Below, in pieces: positions 24,871 through 32,772 of a stretch of DNA of 64,000 nt (positions are counted from its first letter, which is position 1; every line of letters starts with the position of its first letter). Source of the stretch: Cesiribacter sp. SM1 (lineage in GTDB: Bacteria; Bacteroidota; Bacteroidia; Cytophagales; Cyclobacteriaceae); NCBI RefSeq assembly GCF_020178975.1, contig NZ_JAHXBU010000040.1, forward strand, positions 62,001-126,000, written 5' to 3'. Position numbers and translations under genes: made by a program. The notes under the pieces are model-generated. The model had not been told where the DNA came from. It did not search any database and saw only the letters and a list, made by a program, of their open reading frames with translations.

Positions 24871-25704
24871 ATGAGCAGAAAGAAAGGTGGATTCATGAAC
24901 CTCCTCTATGGTTCTATCATGCCCAAAGTTTACGGCATTGGTGCCGCAGTAGTAATCATTGGTGCACTCTTCAAAATCCTTCACTTAGAAGGTGCGAACG
25001 AAATGTTGTTTGTAGGTCTCTTAACAGAAGCGATCATATTCTTCCTTAGTGCTTTTGAACCTAAGCATAACGACCCTGACTGGTCACGCGTTTATCCTGA
25101 GCTGGCTGAAGACTGGGATGGTGAGCCTGCAGGTCGTCTGGCTGTACAAAATAACAGTGGCAATGGTTCTGTTACTAAAAAGCTAGACCAAATGCTGGAA
25201 AGCAACAAAATTGGTCCAGAGCTTATCCAAAGCCTTGGTCAGGGTATGCAGCAGCTGGCTGTTAATGCCAAACAAATGGCTAACCTTGGTAATGCAGCTG
25301 TTGCTACCGAAGAGTATGCTAACAATGTACGTGGCGCTTCTAAGTCGCTGGTAGAAATGAACAAATCTTACGGAGCTACTGTTGAGGCAATGTCTGCCAT
25401 GGCAAGCGCCAGCAAAGATGCCAAAGAATACCACAACCAGGTACAAAGCGTTACCAAGAACCTTGGTGCACTTAATGCAGTGTACGAAATGGAACTTCAG
25501 GATGCCAACAGCCACGTTAAGGCAATGAACAAGTTCTATGCAAGCATTTCCAGCGCTATGGATAACATGTCGCAGGCTAGCAAAGAAAGTGAGCAGTTCA
25601 AGAAAGAGCTTTCAGCCCTTACTACTAACCTAAGCTCACTGAACAATGTATATGGCAGTATGCTGACTGCTATGCGTGGTGGTGGCGGACAGCAAGCCCG
25701 CTAA
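24871..25704 (+). CDS. gldL: Gliding motility/T9SS motor protein GldL
   Basis: The start at 24871 (MSRKKGGF) gives 277 residues. Two membrane helices occupy about residues 18-34 and 45-60. Glu53 (LLTEAIIFFLS), in the second helix, is in the place of the conserved glutamate that is required for proton-driven rotation in GldL. HLEGAN links the helices. The long cytoplasmic tail is helical and rich in Ala/Asn/Lys, with repeated heptad-like stretches (KSLVEMNKSYGATVEAMS, KNLGALNAVYEMELQD, TNLSSLNNVYGSML). GldL and GldM together form the inner-membrane motor that powers gliding and secretion. Confidence 0.96.
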   Translation: MSRKKGGFMNLLYGSIMPKVYGIGAAVVIIGALFKILHLEGANEMLFVGLLTEAIIFFLSAFEPKHNDPDWSRVYPELAEDWDGEPAGRLAVQNNSGNGSVTKKLDQMLESNKIGPELIQSLGQGMQQLAVNAKQMANLGNAAVATEEYANNVRGASKSLVEMNKSYGATVEAMSAMASASKDAKEYHNQVQSVTKNLGALNAVYEMELQDANSHVKAMNKFYASISSAMDNMSQASKESEQFKKELSALTTNLSSLNNVYGSMLTAMRGGGGQQAR

Positions 25705-25754
25705 TTCTCTCCTTAATCAATTTAGCAGGTACCTAAAACCTTAAAAAAAGAAAA

Positions 25755-27341
25755 ATGGCAGGAGGAAAAGAAACACCCAGGCAGAAGATGATCGGCATGA
25801 TGTACCTGGTGCTGACAGCCCTGCTCGCCTTGCAGGTGAGCAACACAGTACTCGAGAAGTTCATCTTCATTAACCGAAGCCTGGAAAGCACAGTTGCCGA
25901 ATCAAATTCAGGAAACTCTCAGGTAGTAGCCCGAATTCAGAAACAGGTAGACGAACAGGGAAACCGTAAAGCCGACGTAGCAGTTTTAGATAAAGCCCGT
26001 GAAGTTCGCGAGCGCACTCAAAAAGTGATTGCAGAACTAAACGAGCTTAAAACACAAATTGTTGAAGGAACTGGTGGCGTAGACGAAGACGGTGTATCTC
26101 CAAAGAACATCAGTGACGAGGAATACCTTGCCAACCTGATGATCAATAAAGGAAAAGGCGAAGAGCTGAAAAGCATGCTGAATGATTATGCAGCTTTTCT
26201 TCAGCAAAAGGCTGGTGTAAAGGTAGATCCAATCGCTTACAGCGGTTCTGAACACCCAATCTTTGCAAACAACCCTAACCAGAACAACAAGAGCTTTGCT
26301 GAGCTTAACTTCGCGCAAACGCCACTTGTAGCTGGTCTGGCAACCATCACACAATTCGAAACTGAAGTACTGATGCGTGAGCAGGTAGTGCTTGACGAAC
26401 TGGCCCGCAGTGTAGGTGCACAGGACGTGAAGTTCGACAAAATTGTGCCAATGGTACGTCCGGAAGCTAAAGTAGTAGCAGCTGGTACTAAATATGTAGC
26501 AGACATGTTTATCGCCGCTTCTTCTTCCAGCATCAACCCCGATATGTTTGTGAACGGTAAAAAAGTACCGGTAGCAGATGGTTTCGGTAAAGTTGAGTTC
26601 CCGGCTACAGCCAGCAACTACGATGCAGAAGGTTTGTCTAAGCAAACTTACAAAGCAGAGATTAAAGTAACCCTTCCTGGTGGTAAGGATACTACATATA
26701 CCAACAACATTGAGTATTTTGTAGCGAAGCCGGTAATTCAGGTGCAGTCTGCATCAGTACAGGCGCTTTACCTGCAGTGCGGTAACGAACTTAACGTTCA
26801 GGTACCAGCGCTGGGTAACAACTACCAGCCAAACTTTACTGCAGAAGGTGCAACAGCAATTGAAGGCAACAAGCGTGGTGTAGTTGTAGTGGTACCAAAC
26901 TCTAAAAACGTTAAACTAAACGTTAGCAGCGGCGGTACTTTCATTGGCAGCGAAAACTTCAGCGTACGTCTGGTGCCTAAGCCAGAGATCATCCCAACAG
27001 ATGGTGGCCGTGAGCTTGACCAGAAAACTGGTATCAAAGCTTCGCAGTTAGGCCGTCTGGTAATGAGAGCCGATGCTGACGCCAGCTTTAAAGAGTTCTT
27101 ACCTAATGACGCTAACTTCCGTGTAACAGGTTATACAGTATACCTGGCACGTGGTAACCGTCCTGTTGAACAGCAAAAAGTAAGTGGTCCTGAAGTAAAC
27201 CTTCGTCAGTGGGCTGCAAAAGCTAAAGGTGGAGACAGGATTGTAATTGAAGTGAATGATGTGAAGCGTATGAACTTCAAGAAAGAAGTTCTGGATGTAC
27301 CAATGGGTACTAAAACCTTCACCATTCCGATAAACGACTAA
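25755..27341 (+). CDS. gldM: Gliding motility/T9SS motor protein GldM
   Basis: This 528-residue protein starts GGKETPRQKMIGMMYLVLTALLALQVS; the single membrane helix (about residues 15-33) inserts into the GldL pentamer. The large periplasmic part comprises the helical D1 region (about 35-220) and successive beta domains D2-D4 (about 225-528, with PVADGFGKVEFPA, TNNIEYFVAKP and the C-terminal NFKKEVLDVPMGTKTFTIPI). GldM spans the periplasm and contacts the GldK/GldN ring, transmitting torque. Length is normal. Confidence 0.97.
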   Translation: MAGGKETPRQKMIGMMYLVLTALLALQVSNTVLEKFIFINRSLESTVAESNSGNSQVVARIQKQVDEQGNRKADVAVLDKAREVRERTQKVIAELNELKTQIVEGTGGVDEDGVSPKNISDEEYLANLMINKGKGEELKSMLNDYAAFLQQKAGVKVDPIAYSGSEHPIFANNPNQNNKSFAELNFAQTPLVAGLATITQFETEVLMREQVVLDELARSVGAQDVKFDKIVPMVRPEAKVVAAGTKYVADMFIAASSSSINPDMFVNGKKVPVADGFGKVEFPATASNYDAEGLSKQTYKAEIKVTLPGGKDTTYTNNIEYFVAKPVIQVQSASVQALYLQCGNELNVQVPALGNNYQPNFTAEGATAIEGNKRGVVVVVPNSKNVKLNVSSGGTFIGSENFSVRLVPKPEIIPTDGGRELDQKTGIKASQLGRLVMRADADASFKEFLPNDANFRVTGYTVYLARGNRPVEQQKVSGPEVNLRQWAAKAKGGDRIVIEVNDVKRMNFKKEVLDVPMGTKTFTIPIND

Positions 27342-27364
27342 TGATTTTTGTTAAATAGGTGTAT

Positions 27365-28258
27365 ATGAAAAGATTTTGGTACATAGGTGCATTTGCGCTC
27401 TTCCTGGCAGTTACCAGCCCCGTAGTAGCACAGGAAAGGAGCATGGAGTACAATGAGAACTCCGTACGTCCTATCCGCGAATCGGATATCCTGCTGAAAA
27501 AACGGGTATGGCGTCGCATCGACTTAAAAGAAAAGCAGAATAAGCCTTTCTTTGCCTTCAATAACGAGATCAGCAAGATTTTGATTGAAGCTGTAAAGGC
27601 TGGTGTTCTGACGCCTTATCAGAATGACTCGCTGAAGACACGTATGTCGCGCGAAGACTTCATTGCAAACCTGCAAATGCCTGATACAGGTGGCGGGTTA
27701 ACAGAGGAAGAAAAAGCAATGGGCTTTAGCCAGGAAACAAACAGCGGCTGGGATACAAACAGCGGCTGGGGTAACAATGGTGCAGCCAATGCTAACAATA
27801 ATGCCAATGCTGGTACTGGAACTGCAGCTCCTGCAGCGCCTGCTGCTAATGAGTTCCTGCCACGCCAGATTACGGTTCTTGAGCTTATGGAAGATATGAT
27901 CTTCGATAAACGCCGCAGCCGTTTATACTGGGATGTTTTAGCTGTTAAGCTTGTAATTCCTGCTTCTGAATTTGAAACAGGCTTATTACGCGAGGTGGCT
28001 GTATTCAAGTATAAAGATGTGGAAGCGTTATTCCGCAGCATGCCGGGCGAAGCCATCTGGTTTAACCCGCATAACAGCGCCGCTCATATGAACCTTGCCG
28101 ACGCTTTTACATTACGCCTGTTTAATGGTAGAATCATTAAGGTGGCTAACCCTGATGACTCACAGCTAATCGATATCTACGAAGGTAAAGGTCTGATGGC
28201 CTCCCAGTGGATAGAGATGCAGCTCCTGGAAATGGAGCACGAACTTTGGGAATTTTAA
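27365..28258 (+). CDS. gldN: Gliding motility/T9SS ring protein GldN (PorN)
   Basis: The ATG at 27365 is preferred over a GTG at 27359. The 297-residue periplasmic protein has a signal peptide (MKRFWYIGAFALFLAVTSPVVAQ), a first domain with NSVRPIRESDILLKKRVWRRIDL (about residues 30-55), and a second domain, RQITVLELMEDMIFDKRRSRLYWD to the end. Between them lies a low-complexity linker (about 115-160) of Asn, Ala, Gly and Thr, including two copies of TNSGW encoded by an 18-bp tandem duplication. GldN assembles with GldK into the T9SS ring. A strong terminator follows. Confidence 0.95.
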   Translation: MKRFWYIGAFALFLAVTSPVVAQERSMEYNENSVRPIRESDILLKKRVWRRIDLKEKQNKPFFAFNNEISKILIEAVKAGVLTPYQNDSLKTRMSREDFIANLQMPDTGGGLTEEEKAMGFSQETNSGWDTNSGWGNNGAANANNNANAGTGTAAPAAPAANEFLPRQITVLELMEDMIFDKRRSRLYWDVLAVKLVIPASEFETGLLREVAVFKYKDVEALFRSMPGEAIWFNPHNSAAHMNLADAFTLRLFNGRIIKVANPDDSQLIDIYEGKGLMASQWIEMQLLEMEHELWEF

Positions 28259-28281
28259 TGCACATTCATAACATCTATCAG

Positions 28282-28313
28282 AAAGAGCCACCATATTGGT
28301 GGCTCTTTTTTTT
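28282..28313 (+). terminator. Intrinsic terminator of the gld operon
   Basis: A 12-bp perfect stem (28282-28293 with 28297-28308), tight loop, is followed by a run of T to 28313. It lies 24 nt after the gldN stop and is the only clear terminator in the gldKLMN unit. Confidence 0.9.
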
Positions 28314-28372
28314 GTAGTTAATGCAAAGTTTGCTTTAGGTGAAATCACCACCATTCCTGTTTTATCTGACAG

Positions 28373-28392
28373 ATCCCCGCCTGCGCGGGGAT
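28373..28392. repeat. Small GC-rich palindrome, REP/dRS3-like
   Basis: ATCCCCGC CTGC GCGGGGAT is an 8-bp perfect palindrome arm pair around a 4-nt spacer, in an otherwise AT-rich gap between gldN and uvrC. The same core (CCCCGC-CTGC-GCGGGG, reading as HPRAGGD when translated) recurs as a dispersed repeat in many unrelated bacteria, where it can be a target for mobile cassettes. Only one copy is visible here. Confidence 0.55.
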
Positions 28393-28455
28393 GACGATTA
28401 AGGAGCAATTAACGCTGATGCTAATCCTTAACGCACATTACATTAAAGTAGGGTA

Positions 28456-30282
28456 TTATTTACTGTCTTCGGATGGCACCTCACCGGGTGCTTGTGTTAA
28501 TGCATCTTTTACACGCTGGGCTTTATCTTTGCCAACAATCTTGCTTACTTCTTCAAAAGGGGCCTCGCGTATATGCTGTACGGTGCGGAAATGCTGCAGC
28601 AGCCGGGTAACAGTTGTTTCGCCTATGCCTGATATACTCTCCAGCTGGCTGGTAAAGGCAGCTTTGCTCCTTTTCTGGCGGTGGTGCGTAATGGCAAAGC
28701 GGTGTGCTTCGTCGCGTATGCGCTGTAACAGCATAAGCGATTCAGACTTTTTATCAATGTGAAGGGGGTACTGGTCTTCGGGGAAGTACAGTTCCTCCAG
28801 CCTTTTTGCAATGCCTATAATGGGTATCTGCCCGTAAACACCAATCTCCTTCAGGGCATCTGTTGCTGCACTGAGCTGGCCTTTGCCACCGTCAATAACT
28901 ATAAGATCGGGCAGGGGCATTTCTTCCTCTACCAGCTTTCTGTACCGGCGCCCAACCACCTCGTGCATGGAGGCAAAATCGTTGGGGCCTATTACAGTTT
29001 TAATGTTGTAGTGCCTGTATTCTTTTTTAGCGGGCTTACCGTTAATAAAGCACACCATAGCAGCTACCGGGTTGGTGCCCTGTATGTTAGAGTTATCGAA
29101 ACACTCAATCCGCAGCGGAGCGTTCTTCAGCGATAAGTCTTTCTGGAGCTGCAGTACAACGCGGTGAGGCTTATTGCGCTGATCCTCCAGGGTGCTCATG
29201 CGCTCCTTCTTAAAGTACATTACGTTCTTGAGCGAAAGCTCTACAAGCTTGCGCTTATCGCCTATTTTAGGTACCGATATATGGAGGTCCTGCACCTCTA
29301 TTTCCAGTGGTATGTTGGTAATGATCTCACGGGTATTGCTGTTGTAGCGGCTGCGCATCTCTACCATGATCAGGGCCAGAATATCTGCATCTGTTTCTTC
29401 CAGCTTTTTCTTAACCTCCACGGTTTTGGTTACCGTTATGGCACCGTTAATTACCTTGAGGTAATTGATAAAGGCACATTTCTCATCAGAAGTAATGGCA
29501 AAAACATCTACATCGGCAATGTTAGGATTTACCACCAGCGATTTAGCCTGGTACTTTTCCAGCAGCTCATACTTTTCTTTGTAGCGCTGGGCCTGCTCAA
29601 ACTCAAGCTGGCTGGCAGCCTCCTGCATACGCTCTTTAAAGTACTGGCGGGGCTGCGACAGGTGGCCTTTTAAAATGTACTCGGCCTGCTCTATATCTCT
29701 GTTATACTCTTCTTCCGAAACCAGGTTTTCGCAGGGGCCTTTACAATTGCCAATGTGGTACTCCAGACATACTTTAAATTTTCCTTTCCGGATATTGTCT
29801 TCTGAAAGGTTAAGGCTGCAGGTACGGATATGATAGAGGCTCCGGAGCAGGTAAAATACATTATTCATGGCCTTTACAGAGGCAAAGGGGCCGTAGTAGG
29901 TGCCGAGGCCAGGTTCAAACCTTCTGATGGCTATAATGCGCGGAAAACGCTCGCTAGTTACGCAGATGTAGGGGTAGCTTTTATCATCGCGCAGCAAAAT
30001 GTTGTACTTGGGCTGGTTTTCCTTGATAAGTGTGTTTTCGAGCAGCAGCGCCTCAAACTCGTTGTTCACTATGGTGAACTCGATGAAGCGTATTTCTGAT
30101 ACCAGCTTGCGCGTTTTCCGGTCTACACCGGTTTGTTTAGAGAAATAACTGCTAACCCGCTTTTTCAGGCTTTTGGCTTTACCTACATAAATAAGCCGGC
30201 GGTCTTCATCATAGTATTTATAAATGCCCGGCTCTAGAGGCAGCAGGCCAATCTGGTCGGGGGTGTAGTAAGATGCTTGCAT
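28456..30282 (-). CDS. uvrC: Excinuclease ABC subunit C
   Basis: This 608-residue protein has all UvrC domains in order: the GIY-YIG nuclease (PGIYKYYDEDRRLIYVGKAK, about residues 18-37), the Cys-containing region (CLEYHIGNCKGPC), the UVR motif (EAASQLEFEQAQRYKEKYELL, about 210-230), the RNase H-like 5' nuclease (ECFDNSNIQGTNPVA and LIVIDGGKGQLSAA) and the terminal helix-hairpin-helix (LESISGIGETTVTRLLQHF). It makes both incisions in nucleotide excision repair after UvrAB damage recognition. Its ATG lies about 20 nt beyond the stem of the hairpin that ends the upstream ponA transcript. Confidence 0.98.
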   Translation of the reverse strand: MQASYYTPDQIGLLPLEPGIYKYYDEDRRLIYVGKAKSLKKRVSSYFSKQTGVDRKTRKLVSEIRFIEFTIVNNEFEALLLENTLIKENQPKYNILLRDDKSYPYICVTSERFPRIIAIRRFEPGLGTYYGPFASVKAMNNVFYLLRSLYHIRTCSLNLSEDNIRKGKFKVCLEYHIGNCKGPCENLVSEEEYNRDIEQAEYILKGHLSQPRQYFKERMQEAASQLEFEQAQRYKEKYELLEKYQAKSLVVNPNIADVDVFAITSDEKCAFINYLKVINGAITVTKTVEVKKKLEETDADILALIMVEMRSRYNSNTREIITNIPLEIEVQDLHISVPKIGDKRKLVELSLKNVMYFKKERMSTLEDQRNKPHRVVLQLQKDLSLKNAPLRIECFDNSNIQGTNPVAAMVCFINGKPAKKEYRHYNIKTVIGPNDFASMHEVVGRRYRKLVEEEMPLPDLIVIDGGKGQLSAATDALKEIGVYGQIPIIGIAKRLEELYFPEDQYPLHIDKKSESLMLLQRIRDEAHRFAITHHRQKRSKAAFTSQLESISGIGETTVTRLLQHFRTVQHIREAPFEEVSKIVGKDKAQRVKDALTQAPGEVPSEDSK

Positions 30283-30302
30283 ACAGAAGCCTAAAAAAAG
30301 AA

Positions 30303-30341
30303 AAACTTTTACAGCTGGCAGGTAACCAGCTGTAAAAGTTT
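30303..30341 (-). terminator. Intrinsic terminator of the ponA transcript
   Basis: A 16-bp perfect stem (30303-30318 with 30326-30341) encloses a 7-nt loop; on the minus strand it runs into a T-rich stretch (complement of 30290-30302). It sits 25 nt after the ponA stop and ends only about 8-20 nt before the uvrC ATG. Confidence 0.85.
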
Positions 30342-30365
30342 ACTAAAATACGCTTTAAAAGTTAT

Positions 30366-32741
30366 TTAAAATATATCACCCGGATCTATAGGCGCCTGTG
30401 TGTTGATACCAGAAGTGTCTGGTTCACTCGTAGGGGTTCCGCCATAGTTCTGGTTATACTGCGCGCAGTTAATTTCGATGCTAAGTGGTTCACGTGGCGT
30501 TTCAAAGCTGGTTTGGTCAATATCCAGCTCCGGGGCGTTATAGGCTTTCAGCATAAAGTCTTCCCAGATAGGCATGGCCGTACGGGCACCCTGGCCGGAA
30601 AGCCAGCTGCGGAAACGAATACTGCGGTTATCGCCGCCAACCCAGGCACCTGCAACCAGCTCAGGGGTAATACCCATAAACCAGCCATCAGAAGCATTCT
30701 GAGTAGTACCTGTTTTTGCACCAATCTCAATATTGTGGCGCAGTTCACGACTCAGGCCAAGTGCTGTACCGCCGCCCAGTTCTGTACCACCTTTAAGCAT
30801 GTGCACCATCAGGTAGGCAGTTTCTTCGTTAAGGGCTTCTACGGTTTTAGGCTGTGGCTGGAAAAGCACGTTTCCGTTTTTATCTTCAATGCGGGTAATA
30901 AAGAAAGGCTGGGTGTACACTCCTTTGTTTACAAAGGTGCTGTAGGCACCTACCATTTCATATACCGATACATCGCTGGTGCCAAGTGCCAGTGCCAGTA
31001 CAGGCTCCAGATCGCTCTTAATGCCCATGCGCCTTGCCAGAGAAATTACGTTCTCGGGCTTCATCTTATACATGATATCGGCAGTTACAGAGTTGATGGA
31101 CTGGGCCATGGCCTCCCGAAGGCTCATAGGCTGGTTGGTAAACTTGCCATCTGAGTTTGAAGGTGACCAGCTTGGGGGATCTCCTCCGGTTGGGTAACTG
31201 CGGGGTACATCATAAACAGTATAGCAGGGTGAGTAACCGTTTTCTATAGCGGTAGCATATACAAAAGGCTTAAAGGTAGAGCCTGGCTGGCGCTTACCCT
31301 GCATTACGTGGTCGAACTTAAAGTGCTTGAAGTCTATGCCACCTACCCAGGCCCTGATAGCGCCGGAATAAGGGTCCATGGCCATAAAGCCGGTATGTAA
31401 AAAGCGCTTATAGTAGCGAACAGAGTCCATTGGCGACATCAGCGTATCTATTTCTCCTTTGTAAGAGAAAATACGCATAGGGCGCTTGGCATTCATTACT
31501 ATAGCAACAGAATCAGCACCTTTGCCGTACTTGCGCACCAGTTTCCTGTAGTGCTCAGACTTTGTTGCTTCCTGCTCAATAAAGCCTTTTATCTCGCGGT
31601 TGCTTTCGTCTACCCAGGGATTTCTGCCAGACCATTCTTTTTCGAATTTGGTCTGCAGTTTATTCATATGGCCGGAAACGGCTTCTTCGGCATATTTCTG
31701 CAGGCGGCTGTCGATGGTAGTGTATATTTTCAGGCCATCTTCATAAATATCATAACCATGCTCACGGGCCCAGCTGGTTAAAAAGTCTTTAATTACAGAG
31801 CGGAAGTAAGGCGCTACGCCCTGGTTATGGCTCTCTACACTGTACTTCAGGGCTAAAGGCTGCTGCACTAAGCTATCGGCAGTAGCCTGGCTGATGTAAT
31901 CATGCTCTGCCATTTTCAGAATTACAGTGTTACGCTTAAGCTGGGCTGCATCGGGATGGTAAATAGGGCTTAGGCGTGAAGGTGCCTGTACAATACCGGC
32001 CAGGGTTGCAGCTTCCTGCACATCGAGCTCATTAGGGTTTTTACCATAAAAGGTTTGAGAGGCTGTTTTAATACCATAAGAGTTGCTGCCAAACTCAACC
32101 GTGTTGAGGTACATGGCCAGGATTTCCTTTTTGGTATAAGAACGCTCCAGCCGCACTGCAGTGATCCACTCCTTGGTTTTATTAAAGAGCATATCAATGT
32201 TGCGGCTAATGCCATAGAGCTTGCCTTCGTATCTTTCGTCGCTGCGAAGGCTAAAGAGGTTTTTAGCCAGCTGCTGCGAAAGGGTACTGCCGCCGCCTTC
32301 CAGGTTACCTTTATTACCGGTAACAGCATACTTTACAACACCAAAGGCAACACGCCCCATACTTTCGGGGTCAATGCCGGAGTGGCCCTCGAAGCGTACA
32401 TCTTCAATGGCAATTAAGGCTTTTACCAGGTTTGGCGAGAGCTCTTCGTAGGTTGCGTTAACCCTGTTTTTGCGGTAGTACTTGCCCAACTGTACCCCAT
32501 CGGAACTGTAAAGCTCACTTGACAGGTCGTTTTCGGGGTTTTCGAGGCTGCTGAAGCCAGGCATGCCCCCATAGAGACCAAGAAAGTTAATGCTAACCGT
32601 ATAAATGTAGAGCGGCAAGCCAACAACAACACCAAAGAACATCACCCACAGGGCAATTACAATTCCTTTAAGTACTTTTTGCTTGGTTCCACTCGTGGCT
32701 TTCTTTTTCTTTTTCTTGGCAGGCTTCTCAGTAGTGGCCAT
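30366..32741 (-). CDS. Class A penicillin-binding protein (PBP1A type)
   Basis: This 791-residue bifunctional wall synthase has a Lys-rich cytoplasmic start (AKKKKKKA), a membrane helix (about residues 25-48) and a GT51 glycosyltransferase domain with the catalytic Glu113 in AIEDVRFEGHSGID and GGGSTLSQQLAKN. The transpeptidase domain follows: active-site Ser in GSTFKPF (about 487), SINSVTADI (SxN motif), KTGTTQNASDGWF (about 675). It polymerises and cross-links peptidoglycan at the outer face of the inner membrane. The tail beyond the KTG motif is short and Pro/Thr-rich. It is 31 bp downstream of sprE. Confidence 0.96.
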   Translation of the reverse strand: MATTEKPAKKKKKKATSGTKQKVLKGIVIALWVMFFGVVVGLPLYIYTVSINFLGLYGGMPGFSSLENPENDLSSELYSSDGVQLGKYYRKNRVNATYEELSPNLVKALIAIEDVRFEGHSGIDPESMGRVAFGVVKYAVTGNKGNLEGGGSTLSQQLAKNLFSLRSDERYEGKLYGISRNIDMLFNKTKEWITAVRLERSYTKKEILAMYLNTVEFGSNSYGIKTASQTFYGKNPNELDVQEAATLAGIVQAPSRLSPIYHPDAAQLKRNTVILKMAEHDYISQATADSLVQQPLALKYSVESHNQGVAPYFRSVIKDFLTSWAREHGYDIYEDGLKIYTTIDSRLQKYAEEAVSGHMNKLQTKFEKEWSGRNPWVDESNREIKGFIEQEATKSEHYRKLVRKYGKGADSVAIVMNAKRPMRIFSYKGEIDTLMSPMDSVRYYKRFLHTGFMAMDPYSGAIRAWVGGIDFKHFKFDHVMQGKRQPGSTFKPFVYATAIENGYSPCYTVYDVPRSYPTGGDPPSWSPSNSDGKFTNQPMSLREAMAQSINSVTADIMYKMKPENVISLARRMGIKSDLEPVLALALGTSDVSVYEMVGAYSTFVNKGVYTQPFFITRIEDKNGNVLFQPQPKTVEALNEETAYLMVHMLKGGTELGGGTALGLSRELRHNIEIGAKTGTTQNASDGWFMGITPELVAGAWVGGDNRSIRFRSWLSGQGARTAMPIWEDFMLKAYNAPELDIDQTSFETPREPLSIEINCAQYNQNYGGTPTSEPDTSGINTQAPIDPGDIF

Positions 32742-32772
32742 ACAGTTTTATTCGTGTTAAATGATCGCTGAT

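Noticed and set aside
26037-26645. 202-codon minus-strand frame inside gldM
   Set aside because: It is a shadow of the intact gldM; composition is rich in Cys, Phe and Tyr, as expected of an antisense frame.
30513-31154. 213-codon plus-strand frame inside the penicillin-binding protein gene
   Set aside because: It overlaps the transpeptidase domain, which is complete on the minus strand, and has no family motif.
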